64,000 nt of DNA, from assembly GCF_016722965.1 (NCBI RefSeq), contig NZ_JAEQNB010000001.1, forward strand, positions 372,001 to 436,000, written 5' to 3'. Below, piece by piece: positions 25,854 to 34,049 of the stretch (positions are counted from its first letter, which is position 1; each line of letters starts with the position of its first letter). Made by a program: the position numbers and the translations under genes. The notes beneath the pieces are model-generated. The model did not search any database. It was given only the letters and a program-made list of their open reading frames with translations, and was not told the DNA's origin. Source of the stretch: Tumebacillus amylolyticus. GTDB taxonomy: Bacteria > Bacillota > Bacilli > Tumebacillales > Tumebacillaceae.

Positions 25854-27104
25854 ATGAAAAAGAAAAACGTCATCACCGGCATTCTGGCAACCACTCTGGC
25901 CATGACCGCGCTCGTCGGCTGTTCCAGCTCCACGTCCGACACGAGTGACAAAGGCAGCACCTCGGGCGACAAATTCACCCTGCGCGTCGGCGGCTGGTCG
26001 TCCTCGCCGCAAGAGCAAGCGATGCTCGACAAGCAAATCGCAGGCTTCAAGGAAAAACACCCGAACATCGACGTCAAATTCGAGCCGGTCGTCGGCGACT
26101 ACTTGCAGAAGCTCCAACCGATGATCGCGTCCAAGACCGAACCGGACATTTTCTACCTCGACGCAAACGTTGCGCCGGACTTCATGGACAAAGGCGTCAT
26201 CGAACCGATCGACGACCTCGTCAAAAAGCACAACGTCAACCTCTCCGACTACGAAGACGCAGCCGTCCAAGCGTTCCAATGGAACGGCAAGACCTACGGC
26301 CTGCCGAAAGACTATAACACCCTCGCTCTGTTCTACAACAAAGAAATGTTCGACAAAGCGGGCATCACCGCACCGCCGAAGACGTGGGACGAACTCAAAA
26401 CCGACGCTGCGAAATTGACCAAGGACGGCGTCACCGGCTTCTCGATTTCGGCAGAACTCCCGCGCTACCAACCGTTCCTCGTGCAAGCGGGCGGCTCGGT
26501 CTACACCGACGGCAAACCGACGTTGAACAACCCGGCGAACACCACGGCGCTGGACTTCATCTACAAAGACATGATGGGCAAAGACAAGATCGCCGCCTAC
26601 CCGAAAACGCTCGGCGTGGACTGGTCGGGTGACGCATTCGCCACCAACAAAGCGGCGATGGTCGTCGAAGGCTCCTGGTTGATCCCGCACATGGCGCAAA
26701 AAGCCCCGAACACCAAGTACGGCATCGCCGAACTCCCGGTCAAAGAAGGCGGCAAACCGTCGAACATGATCTTCACCGTCGCCTATGCGCTGTCCAAAAA
26801 CTCCAAGCACAAAGACGACGCCATGGACCTGATGGCGTACCTGACCGGCACCGAAGGTCAAAAAGTCACCGTCGAAGGCGGTCTCGCCCTCCCGACGATC
26901 AAAGCGATGGGCAAGGAATACTCCACCAAGTACCCGGAGCGTGAAGCGTTCGTCAAAGGCGCGTCCTATGCGCAACCGTTCCAATACGGCGTCATCGGCT
27001 CCAAACTGACCGATGCGGCAAACAAAGCGGCGGAAGCGATCGTTCTCGGGGCACAACCGGACGGGAAAGCGGCGCTCGAAGAAGCACAAGGCAAGCTGAA
27101 GTAA
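25854..27104 (+). CDS. maltodextrin-type ABC transporter, substrate-binding lipoprotein
   Basis: 416 residues. A lipoprotein signal peptide ends in LVGC with Cys23 as the lipidation site, followed by a Ser/Thr-rich spacer. The remainder is a type 1 extracellular sugar-binding protein (FTLRVGGWSSSP..., KFEPVVGDYLQKLQPMIASK, GKTYGLPKDYNTLALFYNKEMFDKAGI). It would capture oligosaccharides outside the membrane for the MalF/MalG-type permeases. It lies 21 bases after the debranching-enzyme gene. An intrinsic terminator after it, before the permease genes, is a common device for making the binding protein in excess. The ATP-binding subunit is not in the window, so an MsmX-type shared ATPase is probable. 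Confidence 0.9.
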   Translation: MKKKNVITGILATTLAMTALVGCSSSTSDTSDKGSTSGDKFTLRVGGWSSSPQEQAMLDKQIAGFKEKHPNIDVKFEPVVGDYLQKLQPMIASKTEPDIFYLDANVAPDFMDKGVIEPIDDLVKKHNVNLSDYEDAAVQAFQWNGKTYGLPKDYNTLALFYNKEMFDKAGITAPPKTWDELKTDAAKLTKDGVTGFSISAELPRYQPFLVQAGGSVYTDGKPTLNNPANTTALDFIYKDMMGKDKIAAYPKTLGVDWSGDAFATNKAAMVVEGSWLIPHMAQKAPNTKYGIAELPVKEGGKPSNMIFTVAYALSKNSKHKDDAMDLMAYLTGTEGQKVTVEGGLALPTIKAMGKEYSTKYPEREAFVKGASYAQPFQYGVIGSKLTDAANKAAEAIVLGAQPDGKAALEEAQGKLK

Positions 27105-27116
27105 GGATGTTTTTTT

Positions 27117-27151
27117 GAAAAAAAGGCCCGTCGCACGGCGGGTCCTTTTTT
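27117..27151 (+). terminator. attenuating terminator between binding protein and permease genes
   Basis: An A-run, arms GGCCCG and CGGGTCC with one bulge, and a T-run. It probably reduces, rather than stops, transcription into the permease genes. Confidence 0.7.
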
Positions 27152-27190
27152 CCACATCCGTACTCCACAGCAGGAGAGGGAGGGGAGAAG

Positions 27191-28066
27191 ATGCGCACAC
27201 GCGGGGATTTGGCAACGGGGTATCTGTTCGTGTTGCCGGTTGTCGTCTCGTTGGCGGTCTTTTTGATCGGGCCGATCATCTATGCACTGTATATCTCATT
27301 TCATCATTTCTCATTCTTGGCTCCGGACCAAGCGACTTGGGCGGGGCTTAGCAATTACACGAAACTCTTCCACGACCCGCGCTTCATCCGGGCGCTTGGC
27401 AACACCAGCCTGTATTCGCTGGGTGTGGTTCCGATTCAGATTGCGATTGCGCTGATGCTCGCGTTGATCGTCGATTCGAAGATCAAAGGCAAGACGCTGT
27501 TTCGCGTCGTGTACTTTCTGCCGACCGTCACGTCCACCGTCGCCGTCTCCGTCATGTTCATGTACTTATTTAAAAACGACGGCCTCGTGAACCTGTTCCT
27601 CTCCAAAGCGGGCATCCCGACGTTTGACTGGTTCAATTCGCTGACGTTCGCCTTGCCGGCGGTGATGGGGATGGCAATCTGGACGACCGTGGGACAGTTC
27701 ATGGTCATCTACCTCGCGGGGCTGCAAGACATTCCGCAAGAGCTCTACGAAGCGGCGGAAGTGGACGGAGCGACGCCGTGGCAACGGTTGCGTTTTATTA
27801 CGTGGCCGATGCTCAAGCCGACGACGTTTTTCATCTTGATCATGTCGATTATCGGGACGTTCCAAGTCTTTGACCAGATGTACGTCATCTCCAAGGGCGA
27901 GGGCGGACCGCAAGATCGGACGTTGACCGTGGTGTTCTACCTCTATCGTTCGGCGTTCAAGGACTTCGACATGGGGTATGCGTCGGCGATGGCGTTCGTG
28001 CTGTTCCTGATCATCCTCTTGCTGACGGTGATTCAGCGCAAATTCTTCAAAGAAGAGACCAACTAA
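27191..28066 (+). CDS. sugar ABC transporter permease, MalF type
   Basis: 291 residues with six predicted membrane helices. The EAA loop that docks the ATPase is seen as ELYEAAEVDGATPWQRLRFI. The short N-terminus fits the oligosaccharide-transporter MalF/UgpA group rather than enteric MalF, which is longer. It forms the heteromeric channel with the MalG-type subunit encoded 18 bases downstream. A purine-rich GAGAGGGAGGGGAGAAG region precedes ATG 27191. No ATPase gene is adjacent. Confidence 0.92.
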   Translation: MRTRGDLATGYLFVLPVVVSLAVFLIGPIIYALYISFHHFSFLAPDQATWAGLSNYTKLFHDPRFIRALGNTSLYSLGVVPIQIAIALMLALIVDSKIKGKTLFRVVYFLPTVTSTVAVSVMFMYLFKNDGLVNLFLSKAGIPTFDWFNSLTFALPAVMGMAIWTTVGQFMVIYLAGLQDIPQELYEAAEVDGATPWQRLRFITWPMLKPTTFFILIMSIIGTFQVFDQMYVISKGEGGPQDRTLTVVFYLYRSAFKDFDMGYASAMAFVLFLIILLLTVIQRKFFKEETN

Positions 28067-28084
28067 GGAAGGGAGACCAAACAG

Positions 28085-28894
28085 ATGAAAAAAATTCTGC
28101 GCATCCTGTTCTACTGTGTGGTCATCGGGTATGCGGTGCTGACCCTGATCCCGTTTCTGTGGTCGGTTCTCACGTCGCTGAAATCCACGCCGGACATGGA
28201 TAAGTTCTGGGTGCCGGTCTCAAGCCTTACGTTTGAAAACTACTCCTACATCATCACAAAGTTCCCGTTTTTCCGCTGGCTGATCAATTCTGCGATCGTC
28301 GCGGGCGCGGTCACCGTCGGGAACTTGTTGTTCAACACGTTGGCAGGCTATGCGCTGGCGAGAATCAAGTTCCCCGGACGGGGATTGATCTTCTACATCG
28401 TGTTGGCCGTGATGATGGTGCCGGGCCAAGTCGTGATGATTCCGGTGTACATTATGCTTGCGAACTGGGGCTGGATCAACACGTACCAAGGGTTCATCAT
28501 CCCGTTCCTGACCTCGTCGTTCGGCATCTTCATGATGAGGCAGTTTTTCCTCGCCTTGCCGGTCGATTTAGAGGAAGCGGCGCTGATCGACGGACTCTCG
28601 CGCTGGGGAATCTTTTTCAAAATCGCGTTGCCGCTCGCCAAGCCGGCGCTTGCGGCGCAGACGATCTTCATGTTCCTCGGCAACTGGAACTCCTTCATGT
28701 GGCCGTCGCTGCTGGCGTCGTCCGACGACATGTACACGCTCCCCGTGGGGCTGAACTCGTTCCACTGGCAATACGTCGCCTACTGGAACCAAGACTTGGC
28801 GGGCACGATGTTCATGACGGTGCCGATGCTGATCGTGTTCCTCCTCTTCCAGAAGTGGTTCATCAAAGGCATTGCGACCTCCGGTCTCAAATAA
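28085..28894 (+). CDS. sugar ABC transporter permease, MalG type
   Basis: 269 residues, six predicted membrane helices, with the EAA loop LEEAALIDGLSRWGIFFKI. It partners the MalF-type subunit for maltodextrin-type import. AAGGAAGGGAGA lies before ATG 28085. The coding region ends at a terminator, after which the alpha-glucosidase gene has its own control region, so transport and hydrolysis may be regulated in part separately. Confidence 0.92.
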   Translation: MKKILRILFYCVVIGYAVLTLIPFLWSVLTSLKSTPDMDKFWVPVSSLTFENYSYIITKFPFFRWLINSAIVAGAVTVGNLLFNTLAGYALARIKFPGRGLIFYIVLAVMMVPGQVVMIPVYIMLANWGWINTYQGFIIPFLTSSFGIFMMRQFFLALPVDLEEAALIDGLSRWGIFFKIALPLAKPALAAQTIFMFLGNWNSFMWPSLLASSDDMYTLPVGLNSFHWQYVAYWNQDLAGTMFMTVPMLIVFLLFQKWFIKGIATSGLK

Positions 28895-28901
28895 GTACCC
28901 G

Positions 28902-28932
28902 AAAAGCGGCACAATCACTGTGTCGCTTTTTT
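28902..28932 (+). terminator. rho-independent terminator after the MalG-type gene
   Basis: AAAAGCGGCACA pairs with TGTGTCGCTTTT (one wobble) and leads into a T-run. Confidence 0.8.
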
Positions 28933-28999
28933 ATGCAATCGTTTGCCCCGAGGGGTATACTAAAGGGAAACAAGCACTTGAATGGAGGACTTTCTACAT

Positions 29000-30682
29000 A
29001 TGGAACGCAAGTGGTGGAAAGAAGGAACCGTCTACCAAATCTACCCGCGCAGTTTTGCGGACTCGAACGGGGACGGCATCGGCGACATCCCGGGCATCAT
29101 CACGAAACTCGACTACCTCAAAAACCTCGGCATCGACATCATCTGGCTGAGTCCCGTCTACAAGTCTCCCAACGATGACAACGGCTACGACATCTCCGAC
29201 TACCAAGACATCATGGACGAATTCGGCACCATGGCGGACTGGGATAACCTGCTCGCCGAACTGCATGCGCGCGGCATGAAACTGATCATGGACCTCGTCG
29301 TCAACCACAGCTCCGACGAACACCGCTGGTTTGTGGAGTCCCGCAAATCCAAGGACAATCCGTACCGCGACTACTACATCTGGCGTGCGGGCGAGGGAGA
29401 TCGCGAGCCGAACAACTGGGAGTCGATCTTCTCCGGCTCGGCGTGGCAGCACGACGAACTCACCGACGAATACTTCCTGCACCTCTTCTCCAAAAAACAA
29501 CCGGACCTCAACTGGGAGAATCCCAAAGTCCGCGATGAAATCTACAACATGATGACGTGGTGGCTCGACAAAGGTGTGGACGGGTTCCGCATGGACGTCA
29601 TCAACATGATCTCCAAAGTCGAAGGCTTGCCGTCTGCACCGGCCCAAGAGGGACGCAAATACGCAGGGGGCGGCGACTACTTCATGAACGGCCCGCGCAT
29701 CCACGAATACATGCGTGAAATGAACGAAAAAGTGCTATCCAAGTACGACATCATGACGGTCGGCGAAACCCCGGGCGTCACGCCTGAGCAGGCGATTGAC
29801 TACGTCAATGAAGACCGTCATGAGTTGCACATGCTGTTCCAATTCGAGCTCATGGACGTGGACTCGGGCCATGGCAAATGGGACATCATCCCGTACAAAC
29901 TGACCGATCTCAAGCGAATCCTATCCAAGTGGCAATACGGCCTCGGGCACGGCAAGGGTTGGAATTCCCTCTACATGAACAACCACGACCAACCGCGCAT
30001 GGTCTCGCGTTTTGGCAACGATGAGACGTACCGTCTTCAATCTGCCAAGATGTTGGGCACGCTCCTGCACACCCAACAAGGAACGCCCTACGTCTACCAA
30101 GGCGAAGAACTCGGCATGACGAACGTCAAGTTCGACTCGATCGACCAATACAAAGACATCGAAACCCTAAACATGTACCACGAAAAAGTCCATGAACAGG
30201 GCGTCGACCCGGCCCACGTCATGTTGACCATCTACATCAAGGGACGAGACAACGCGCGCACGCCGATGCAATGGGACGACAGCGCCAACGCCGGTTTTAC
30301 AACCGGAACCCCGTGGATCGAAGTCAACCCCAACTACACCGAAATCAACGCAAAGCAAGCGGTCTCCGACCCCAACTCCATCTACAACTATTACAAACGA
30401 CTCATCCGAACGCGCAAAGACAACCTCGTCCTCGTCTACGGAGAATTCGACGAGCTGCTCGCAGACAGCGAGACCTTCTACGCGTACACGCGCACGCTCG
30501 ACAACGAGCGAGCCCTGGTCGTGCTCAACTTCACGGCCCAAGACCAAACCTTCACCTTGCCGTCCGAAATCACCTACACCGGCTTCGAGCTCCTCATCAG
30601 CAACTACGACCTCGACGCCACCCAAGACATTCGAACCTTCACCACCCGTCCCTACGAAGCCCGCGTCTACCGCCTCGTCTAA
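29000..30682 (+). CDS. GH13 alpha-glucosidase (oligo-1,6-glucosidase type)
   Basis: 560 residues from ATG 29000; GGAGG (28984-28988) is 11 bases upstream, while the in-frame ATG at 28982 precedes it. GH13 motifs are intact: DLVVNHSS, GFRMDVINM with the nucleophile Asp, TVGETPG with the acid/base Glu, and NNHDQPR with the third acid. The N-terminus KWWKEGTVYQIYPRSFADSNGDG and overall length are typical of oligo-1,6-glucosidase/trehalose-6-phosphate hydrolase-like enzymes. It would hydrolyse short alpha-linked oligosaccharides in the cytoplasm. A -10-like TATACT lies at 28956-28961, with only a weak -35, so it may have its own promoter. Confidence 0.92.
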   Translation: MERKWWKEGTVYQIYPRSFADSNGDGIGDIPGIITKLDYLKNLGIDIIWLSPVYKSPNDDNGYDISDYQDIMDEFGTMADWDNLLAELHARGMKLIMDLVVNHSSDEHRWFVESRKSKDNPYRDYYIWRAGEGDREPNNWESIFSGSAWQHDELTDEYFLHLFSKKQPDLNWENPKVRDEIYNMMTWWLDKGVDGFRMDVINMISKVEGLPSAPAQEGRKYAGGGDYFMNGPRIHEYMREMNEKVLSKYDIMTVGETPGVTPEQAIDYVNEDRHELHMLFQFELMDVDSGHGKWDIIPYKLTDLKRILSKWQYGLGHGKGWNSLYMNNHDQPRMVSRFGNDETYRLQSAKMLGTLLHTQQGTPYVYQGEELGMTNVKFDSIDQYKDIETLNMYHEKVHEQGVDPAHVMLTIYIKGRDNARTPMQWDDSANAGFTTGTPWIEVNPNYTEINAKQAVSDPNSIYNYYKRLIRTRKDNLVLVYGEFDELLADSETFYAYTRTLDNERALVVLNFTAQDQTFTLPSEITYTGFELLISNYDLDATQDIRTFTTRPYEARVYRLV

Positions 30683-30690
30683 AAGGTTTT

Positions 30691-30805
30691 CCCTTCGGCG
30701 GGCAGAGGGCGTGGCGCCGAAGGGAGGGGACCTGTTTGGAGGAGCGAGTTCTCTTTGAGGGTGAACTTCCCGAAAAGGGTGTCTGAGCGGGGCAAACAGG
30801 TCCCC
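30691..30805. repeat. two perfect inverted repeats in the gap after the alpha-glucosidase gene
   Basis: CCCTTCGGCG (30691-30700) pairs with CGCCGAAGGG (30715-30724), then GGGGACCTGTTTG (30726-30738) pairs with CAAACAGGTCCCC (30793-30805), enclosing a further GAACTTCCC region. Neither has a T-run. The area 30683-30949 has no gene; it may be a structured RNA or a miniature repeat element. The remaining 30806-30949 is C-rich with nothing recognisable except the ribosome site of the small gene. Confidence 0.6.
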
Positions 30806-30949
30806 GACCGCAGGCAAACCACCATCCCCCCACCGGCAGGGTTTATCCCCCGCCGAACTTAGGCCCTCGCACCCCCACCATCAGCCGTTTCAATCCCCCT
30901 TCCTTCACAATATCTTGGTAGTACACCACGTGAAAGAAGGGAAAAAGAA

Positions 30950-31066
30950 ATGGCATTTGGCGCTTACACCCGCTGGGCAGTTGTATTCTTGATCATTTTC
31001 GTCCTGTTCCTCCTGCTGACCCCGGTTTGCTACCCGGTCACCACCACGACCACTCACTGCGACTAA
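30950..31066 (+). CDS. 38-residue single-helix membrane peptide, possibly sporulation-related
   Basis: Starts ATG at 30950, preceded by AAAGAAGGGA, and ends TAA at 31064-31066, before a strong terminator. The peptide has a short N-terminus (MAFGAYTRW), one strongly hydrophobic helix (AVVFLIIFVLFLLL), then a Pro, two Cys and a run of five Thr (VTTTTTHCD). A small one-helix protein with its own ribosome site and terminator suggests a real gene. It recalls the very small YjcZ-type spore-associated proteins of Bacilli in size and layout, but the residues differ, so the relation is only a guess. No function can be assigned. Confidence 0.6.
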   Translation: MAFGAYTRWAVVFLIIFVLFLLLTPVCYPVTTTTTHCD

Positions 31067-31085
31067 TCGCACGAAACACGGCACA

Positions 31086-31121
31086 AAAAGGGACAGCCCA
31101 CAGACAACGGGCTGTCCTTTT
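31086..31121 (+). terminator. rho-independent terminator after the 38-residue peptide gene
   Basis: AAAAGGGACAGCCC and GGGCTGTCCTTTT form a perfect stem around a 9-base loop with flanking A and T runs. Confidence 0.88.
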
Positions 31122-31127
31122 CTCTGC

Positions 31128-31145
31128 TTATTTCCATGGAAATAA
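31128..31145. repeat. 18-base perfect palindrome
   Basis: TTATTTCCATGGAAATAA is its own reverse complement and lies between the terminator and the G-poor stretch, ~290 bases before spo0F. It could be an operator; nothing else is recognised. Confidence 0.5.
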
Positions 31146-31292
31146 TCAACCACAAAACTTCCCTCCTTTTTCATTCCCCCTCCCCCCACCCAAAATCCCA
31201 CAAAAGTACCCCGCCCTCTCCACACACCCCCCTACCAAAACTCCACACCCACCCCCACACTCCACCCATACGATCAACGAAAAAACTAAAAA
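31146..31292. other. G-poor, C/A-rich low-complexity stretch upstream of spo0F
   Basis: The plus strand here is almost without G (only a few in ~145 bases) and rich in C and A runs, e.g. CCCCCTCCCCCCACCC near 31184. No gene or ribosome site is seen. It separates the palindrome at 31128-31145 from the spo0F control sites. Confidence 0.6.
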
Positions 31293-31387
31293 TGACGAAA
31301 AACGTCGAAAAACCACTAAAACCCTCAAAATATAAGGGAATTTGCATCCTTTACGTTAAAAAGGAATTTCCCCACTAGGAAGCGAAT
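31293..31387 (+). promoter_or_regulatory. spo0F control region: Spo0A-like boxes and sigma-H-type promoter
   Basis: TGACGAA at 31293-31299 matches the 0A box TGNCGAA, with a one-mismatch CGTCGAA at 31303-31309. A sigma-H promoter fits the consensus RnAGGAwWW (AAAGGAATT, 31360-31368), a 12-base spacer and RnnGAAT (AGCGAAT, 31381-31387). spo0F of B. subtilis is likewise sigma-H dependent and Spo0A-controlled. Confidence 0.75.
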
Positions 31388-31434
31388 TACATCAAGTATT
31401 GGAAATGGTTTGCAAGAAAGGGGTCAAATCGATC

Positions 31435-31806
31435 ATGGAACGCAAAGATAAGAAGGTACTCATCGTGGACGACCAATACGGCATCCGCGTTCTCCTCCAA
31501 GAAGTGCTCGACAAGGAAGGCTACACGATCTTCCAAGCACCCAATGGTGTCACGGCCCTTGAGATCGTCAAAGAACACCAACCCGACCTCGTGCTTCTCG
31601 ATATGAAAATTCCCGGCATGGACGGACTTGAGATTCTCCGCCACATCCGCACCATCGAACCGGACACCAAAGTCATTATGATGACCGCATACGGCGAACT
31701 CGACCTGATCAAAGAAGCGACCGTACTCGGTGCGATCACCCACTTCACCAAGCCTTTCGACATTGACGAACTGCGCCAAGCTGTCAACGCGCAACTCGTT
31801 TCCTAA
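31435..31806 (+). CDS. spo0F: sporulation phosphorelay response regulator Spo0F
   Basis: 123 residues, a lone receiver domain. Acidic pocket Asp12-Asp13 (VDDQ), phospho-acceptor Asp56 ([12 protein letters not shown]), conserved Thr in MMTAYGE and Lys in FTKPFD are all present. It relays phosphate from sensor kinases to Spo0B and then Spo0A. The ATG at 31435 has AAGAAAGGGG 11 bases upstream and gives the length of known Spo0F (124); the ATG at 31399 would place the ribosome site inside the gene. A sigma-H-type promoter and 0A-like boxes precede it. The next gene, kal, starts 14 bases after its stop, so it probably shares the transcript; in B. subtilis fba follows spo0F directly. Confidence 0.95.
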   Translation: MERKDKKVLIVDDQYGIRVLLQEVLDKEGYTIFQAPNGVTALEIVKEHQPDLVLLDMKIPGMDGLEILRHIRTIEPDTKVIMMTAYGELDLIKEATVLGAITHFTKPFDIDELRQAVNAQLVS

Positions 31807-31820
31807 GGAGGGCGTCCCCG

Positions 31821-32228
31821 ATGAACAAAGTCGAAACGGCCATGATTCGTCTGCGCATGAGTTCTCATGACGCACATTACGGCGGAGACCTCGTGGATGG
31901 CGCCCGCATGCTCGGGCTCTTCGGAGACGTCGCAACGGAGCTCCTGATTCGCCTCGACGGCGATGAGGGACTTTTTGTTGCGTACGACAAAGTTGAATTC
32001 AAAGCTCCTGTCTATGCAGGAGATTACATCGAAGCCCACGGCACCGTCACCCAAATCGGCAATACCTCGCGCAAAATGGAGTTCCACGCCTACAAAGTCA
32101 TCCGCGCGAACATTGACCCGTCCAACCCGTCGGCAGCCGAACTGCTCCAAGAGCCGATCCTCGTGACCTACGCGAGCGGAACCTGCGTCACACCCAAGGA
32201 CAAACAGCGTTTCAAGAGGGAGGACTAA
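31821..32228 (+). CDS. kal: 3-aminobutyryl-CoA ammonia-lyase (hotdog fold)
   Basis: 135 residues. [30 protein letters not shown] is the family signature start, with [14 protein letters not shown] further on, both typical of the hotdog-fold lyase Kal of lysine fermentation. Kal removes ammonia from 3-aminobutyryl-CoA to give crotonyl-CoA. AAGGAGGG precedes ATG 31821, and kce follows after 4 bases, so the two enzymes of consecutive steps are coupled. The earlier lysine-pathway genes (aminomutases, dehydrogenase) are not in this window, so the enzyme may serve another beta-amino acid route. Position inside the spo0F unit is unusual. Confidence 0.85.
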   Translation: MNKVETAMIRLRMSSHDAHYGGDLVDGARMLGLFGDVATELLIRLDGDEGLFVAYDKVEFKAPVYAGDYIEAHGTVTQIGNTSRKMEFHAYKVIRANIDPSNPSAAELLQEPILVTYASGTCVTPKDKQRFKRED

Positions 32229-32232
32229 ACTC

Positions 32233-33060
32233 ATGGAGAAGCTGATCATCACCGTTGCCCTCGACGGAGCGGAAGTTACCCGTGAGCACCAACCGAACCT
32301 GCCGCTCAGCCCGGACGAAATTGCAGAAGCCGCCTACGAAGCGTGGAAAGCCGGAGCTTCCATCGCCCACGTTCACGCTCGCGACGAACAAGGCAACCCC
32401 TCGCAAGACAAGGAAATCTACCGCCAGATCATCGAAAAAATCTCCGCCAAGTGCGACATCATCGTCCAAGTCTCGACCGGCGGTGCTGTCGGCATGACTC
32501 CCGAGGAACGCTTGCAACCTGTCACGCTCAAACCGGAGATGGCAACGCTCACCGTGGGCACCGTCAACTTCGGCAACGACGTGTTCATGAATACCCCGAC
32601 CGATATCGAAATCTACGCCAAAGCGATGCAAGACCACGGCGTGCGACCGGAATTGGAGATCTTTGACGTGGGCATGATAACCAACGCGATGCGCTTGGTT
32701 AAACAGGGCCTCGTCTCCGAACCTGTGCACGTTGACTTTGTCATGGGCGTTCCCGGTGCCATCGCCGGAACCGTGGACAACCTCCTGCACATGGTCCGCC
32801 AACTTCCGGCCGGAGCTACGTGGACAGTCGCCGGCGTCGGCCGCGTGCAATTGCCGTTGAACACGATGGCGATTCTGCTCGGGGGCCACGTCCGCGTAGG
32901 TTTCGAAGACAATGTCTACTATGAAAAAGGCGTGCTGGCAACCAGCAACGCTCAATTTGTGGAACGGATTGTCAGACTTTCCAAGGAATTGGGTCGAGAA
33001 GTCGCAACCCCAGCAGAGGCGCGAAAAATCTTGGGCCTCGCCCCTGTAAATGTTGGGTAA
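32233..33060 (+). CDS. kce: 3-keto-5-aminohexanoate cleavage enzyme (BKACE/DUF849 family)
   Basis: 275 residues, a TIM-barrel enzyme of the BKACE family. His46 and His48 in HVHARD are the usual zinc ligands; GHVRVGFEDN near the end is another family motif. Kce cleaves a beta-keto acid with acetyl-CoA, classically 3-keto-5-aminohexanoate to acetoacetate and 3-aminobutyryl-CoA, which is the substrate of Kal encoded immediately upstream. The BKACE family covers many beta-keto acids, but the kal partner supports the lysine-type substrate. GAGGGAGG precedes ATG 32233. A promoter for fba follows in the 84-base gap. Confidence 0.88.
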   Translation: MEKLIITVALDGAEVTREHQPNLPLSPDEIAEAAYEAWKAGASIAHVHARDEQGNPSQDKEIYRQIIEKISAKCDIIVQVSTGGAVGMTPEERLQPVTLKPEMATLTVGTVNFGNDVFMNTPTDIEIYAKAMQDHGVRPELEIFDVGMITNAMRLVKQGLVSEPVHVDFVMGVPGAIAGTVDNLLHMVRQLPAGATWTVAGVGRVQLPLNTMAILLGGHVRVGFEDNVYYEKGVLATSNAQFVERIVRLSKELGREVATPAEARKILGLAPVNVG

Positions 33061-33073
33061 AAAGCGGTATGAT
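33045..33073 (+). promoter_or_regulatory. probable promoter of fba-tal
   Basis: -10 TATGAT (33068-33073) with a weak -35 TGTAAA (33045-33050), 17 bases apart, overlapping the end of kce and 72 bases before fba. Confidence 0.45.
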
Positions 33074-33144
33074 GAAGTGGAAACCAGATCTCTAGACATA
33101 CAGACAGAAACCAAATTCATTGATAGGACGGAGGAGGCTACATA

Positions 33145-34002
33145 ATGGCATTTGCATCCTTTAAGGAAGTTCTTCTTGACGGTCTCAAAAATGGCTATGC
33201 AGTCGGTCAGTTCAACATGAACAACCTCGAGTTCACGCAAGCGATCGTCGAAGCGGCGAACGAAGAGAAGTCCCCGGTCATTCTCGGTTGCTCCGAAGGC
33301 GCAATCAAGTACATGGGCATCGACTACACCGTCGCGATGGCACGCGTCGCTGCAGAAACCGCGAAAGTTCCGGTCATCCTGCACCTCGACCACGGCCCGA
33401 GCTTCGAGTACGTCGTCAAGTGCGTACGTGCAGGTTTTTCCTCGATCATGATCGACGCGTCGCACTACGCGCTCGAGCAGAACATCGAACTGACCAAGCG
33501 CGTCGTTGAACTGTGCCACCCGCTGGGCATCGAAGTAGAGGGCGAACTGGGCCGCATCGGCGGTACCGAGGACGACCTGACTGTCGATGAGCGCGACGCA
33601 ACGCTGGCTCTGCCGGCAGAAGCGAAACGTCTGGTCGAAGAATCCGGCATCGATGCACTCGCTCCGGCGATCGGTTCCGCGCACGGCGTCTACGTCGGCA
33701 CCCCGAAACTGGCATTCGATCGTCTGGAAGAAATCCGCGACCTGCTCCCGACCACCCCGATGGTTCTCCACGGCGGTTCCGGCATCCCGGACGAAGACAT
33801 CCGCAAAGCAATCTCGCTTGGTGTTTCCAAGATCAACGTCAACACCGAAAACCAAATCGCGCTGACCCAAACGATCCGTGAGATCTTTGCGAAAGACGCG
33901 AAAGTATACGATCCGCGCAAATACCTCGGCCCGGGCAAAGCTGCGATCAAAGAAGTCGTCAAGGAAAAAATGCGCCTGTTCGGTTCTTCCGGCCGCGCGT
34001 AA
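33145..34002 (+). CDS. fbaA: class II fructose-1,6-bisphosphate aldolase
   Basis: 285 residues. HLDHGPSFE (residues 80-88) contains the catalytic Asp82 and a zinc His83; EGELGRIGGTED, SAHGVY and LHGGSGIPDEDI hold other ligands and phosphate contacts. It cleaves fructose 1,6-bisphosphate to glyceraldehyde 3-phosphate and DHAP, and is essential for both glycolysis and gluconeogenesis. GGAGGAGG precedes ATG 33145. fba-tal after spo0F is conserved in Bacilli; DHAP also feeds the NadA reaction encoded in the window. Confidence 0.97.
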   Translation: MAFASFKEVLLDGLKNGYAVGQFNMNNLEFTQAIVEAANEEKSPVILGCSEGAIKYMGIDYTVAMARVAAETAKVPVILHLDHGPSFEYVVKCVRAGFSSIMIDASHYALEQNIELTKRVVELCHPLGIEVEGELGRIGGTEDDLTVDERDATLALPAEAKRLVEESGIDALAPAIGSAHGVYVGTPKLAFDRLEEIRDLLPTTPMVLHGGSGIPDEDIRKAISLGVSKINVNTENQIALTQTIREIFAKDAKVYDPRKYLGPGKAAIKEVVKEKMRLFGSSGRA

Positions 34003-34049
34003 GAGACGGGTCTTTATCACATCCTAGAACATGAGGAGGGGGATGACCC

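Noticed and set aside
30691-30805. Inverted repeats as insertion-sequence ends
   Set aside because: No transposase or target duplication is visible and the arms are nested rather than terminal.
30950-31066. Firm assignment of the 38-residue ORF to the YjcZ family
   Set aside because: Only size and one-helix layout agree; the Gly/Tyr-rich YjcZ pattern is not present.
31027-31335. Pro/Thr/His-rich open frames in the G-poor stretch
   Set aside because: Product is low complexity created by the C/A-rich sequence; no start context.
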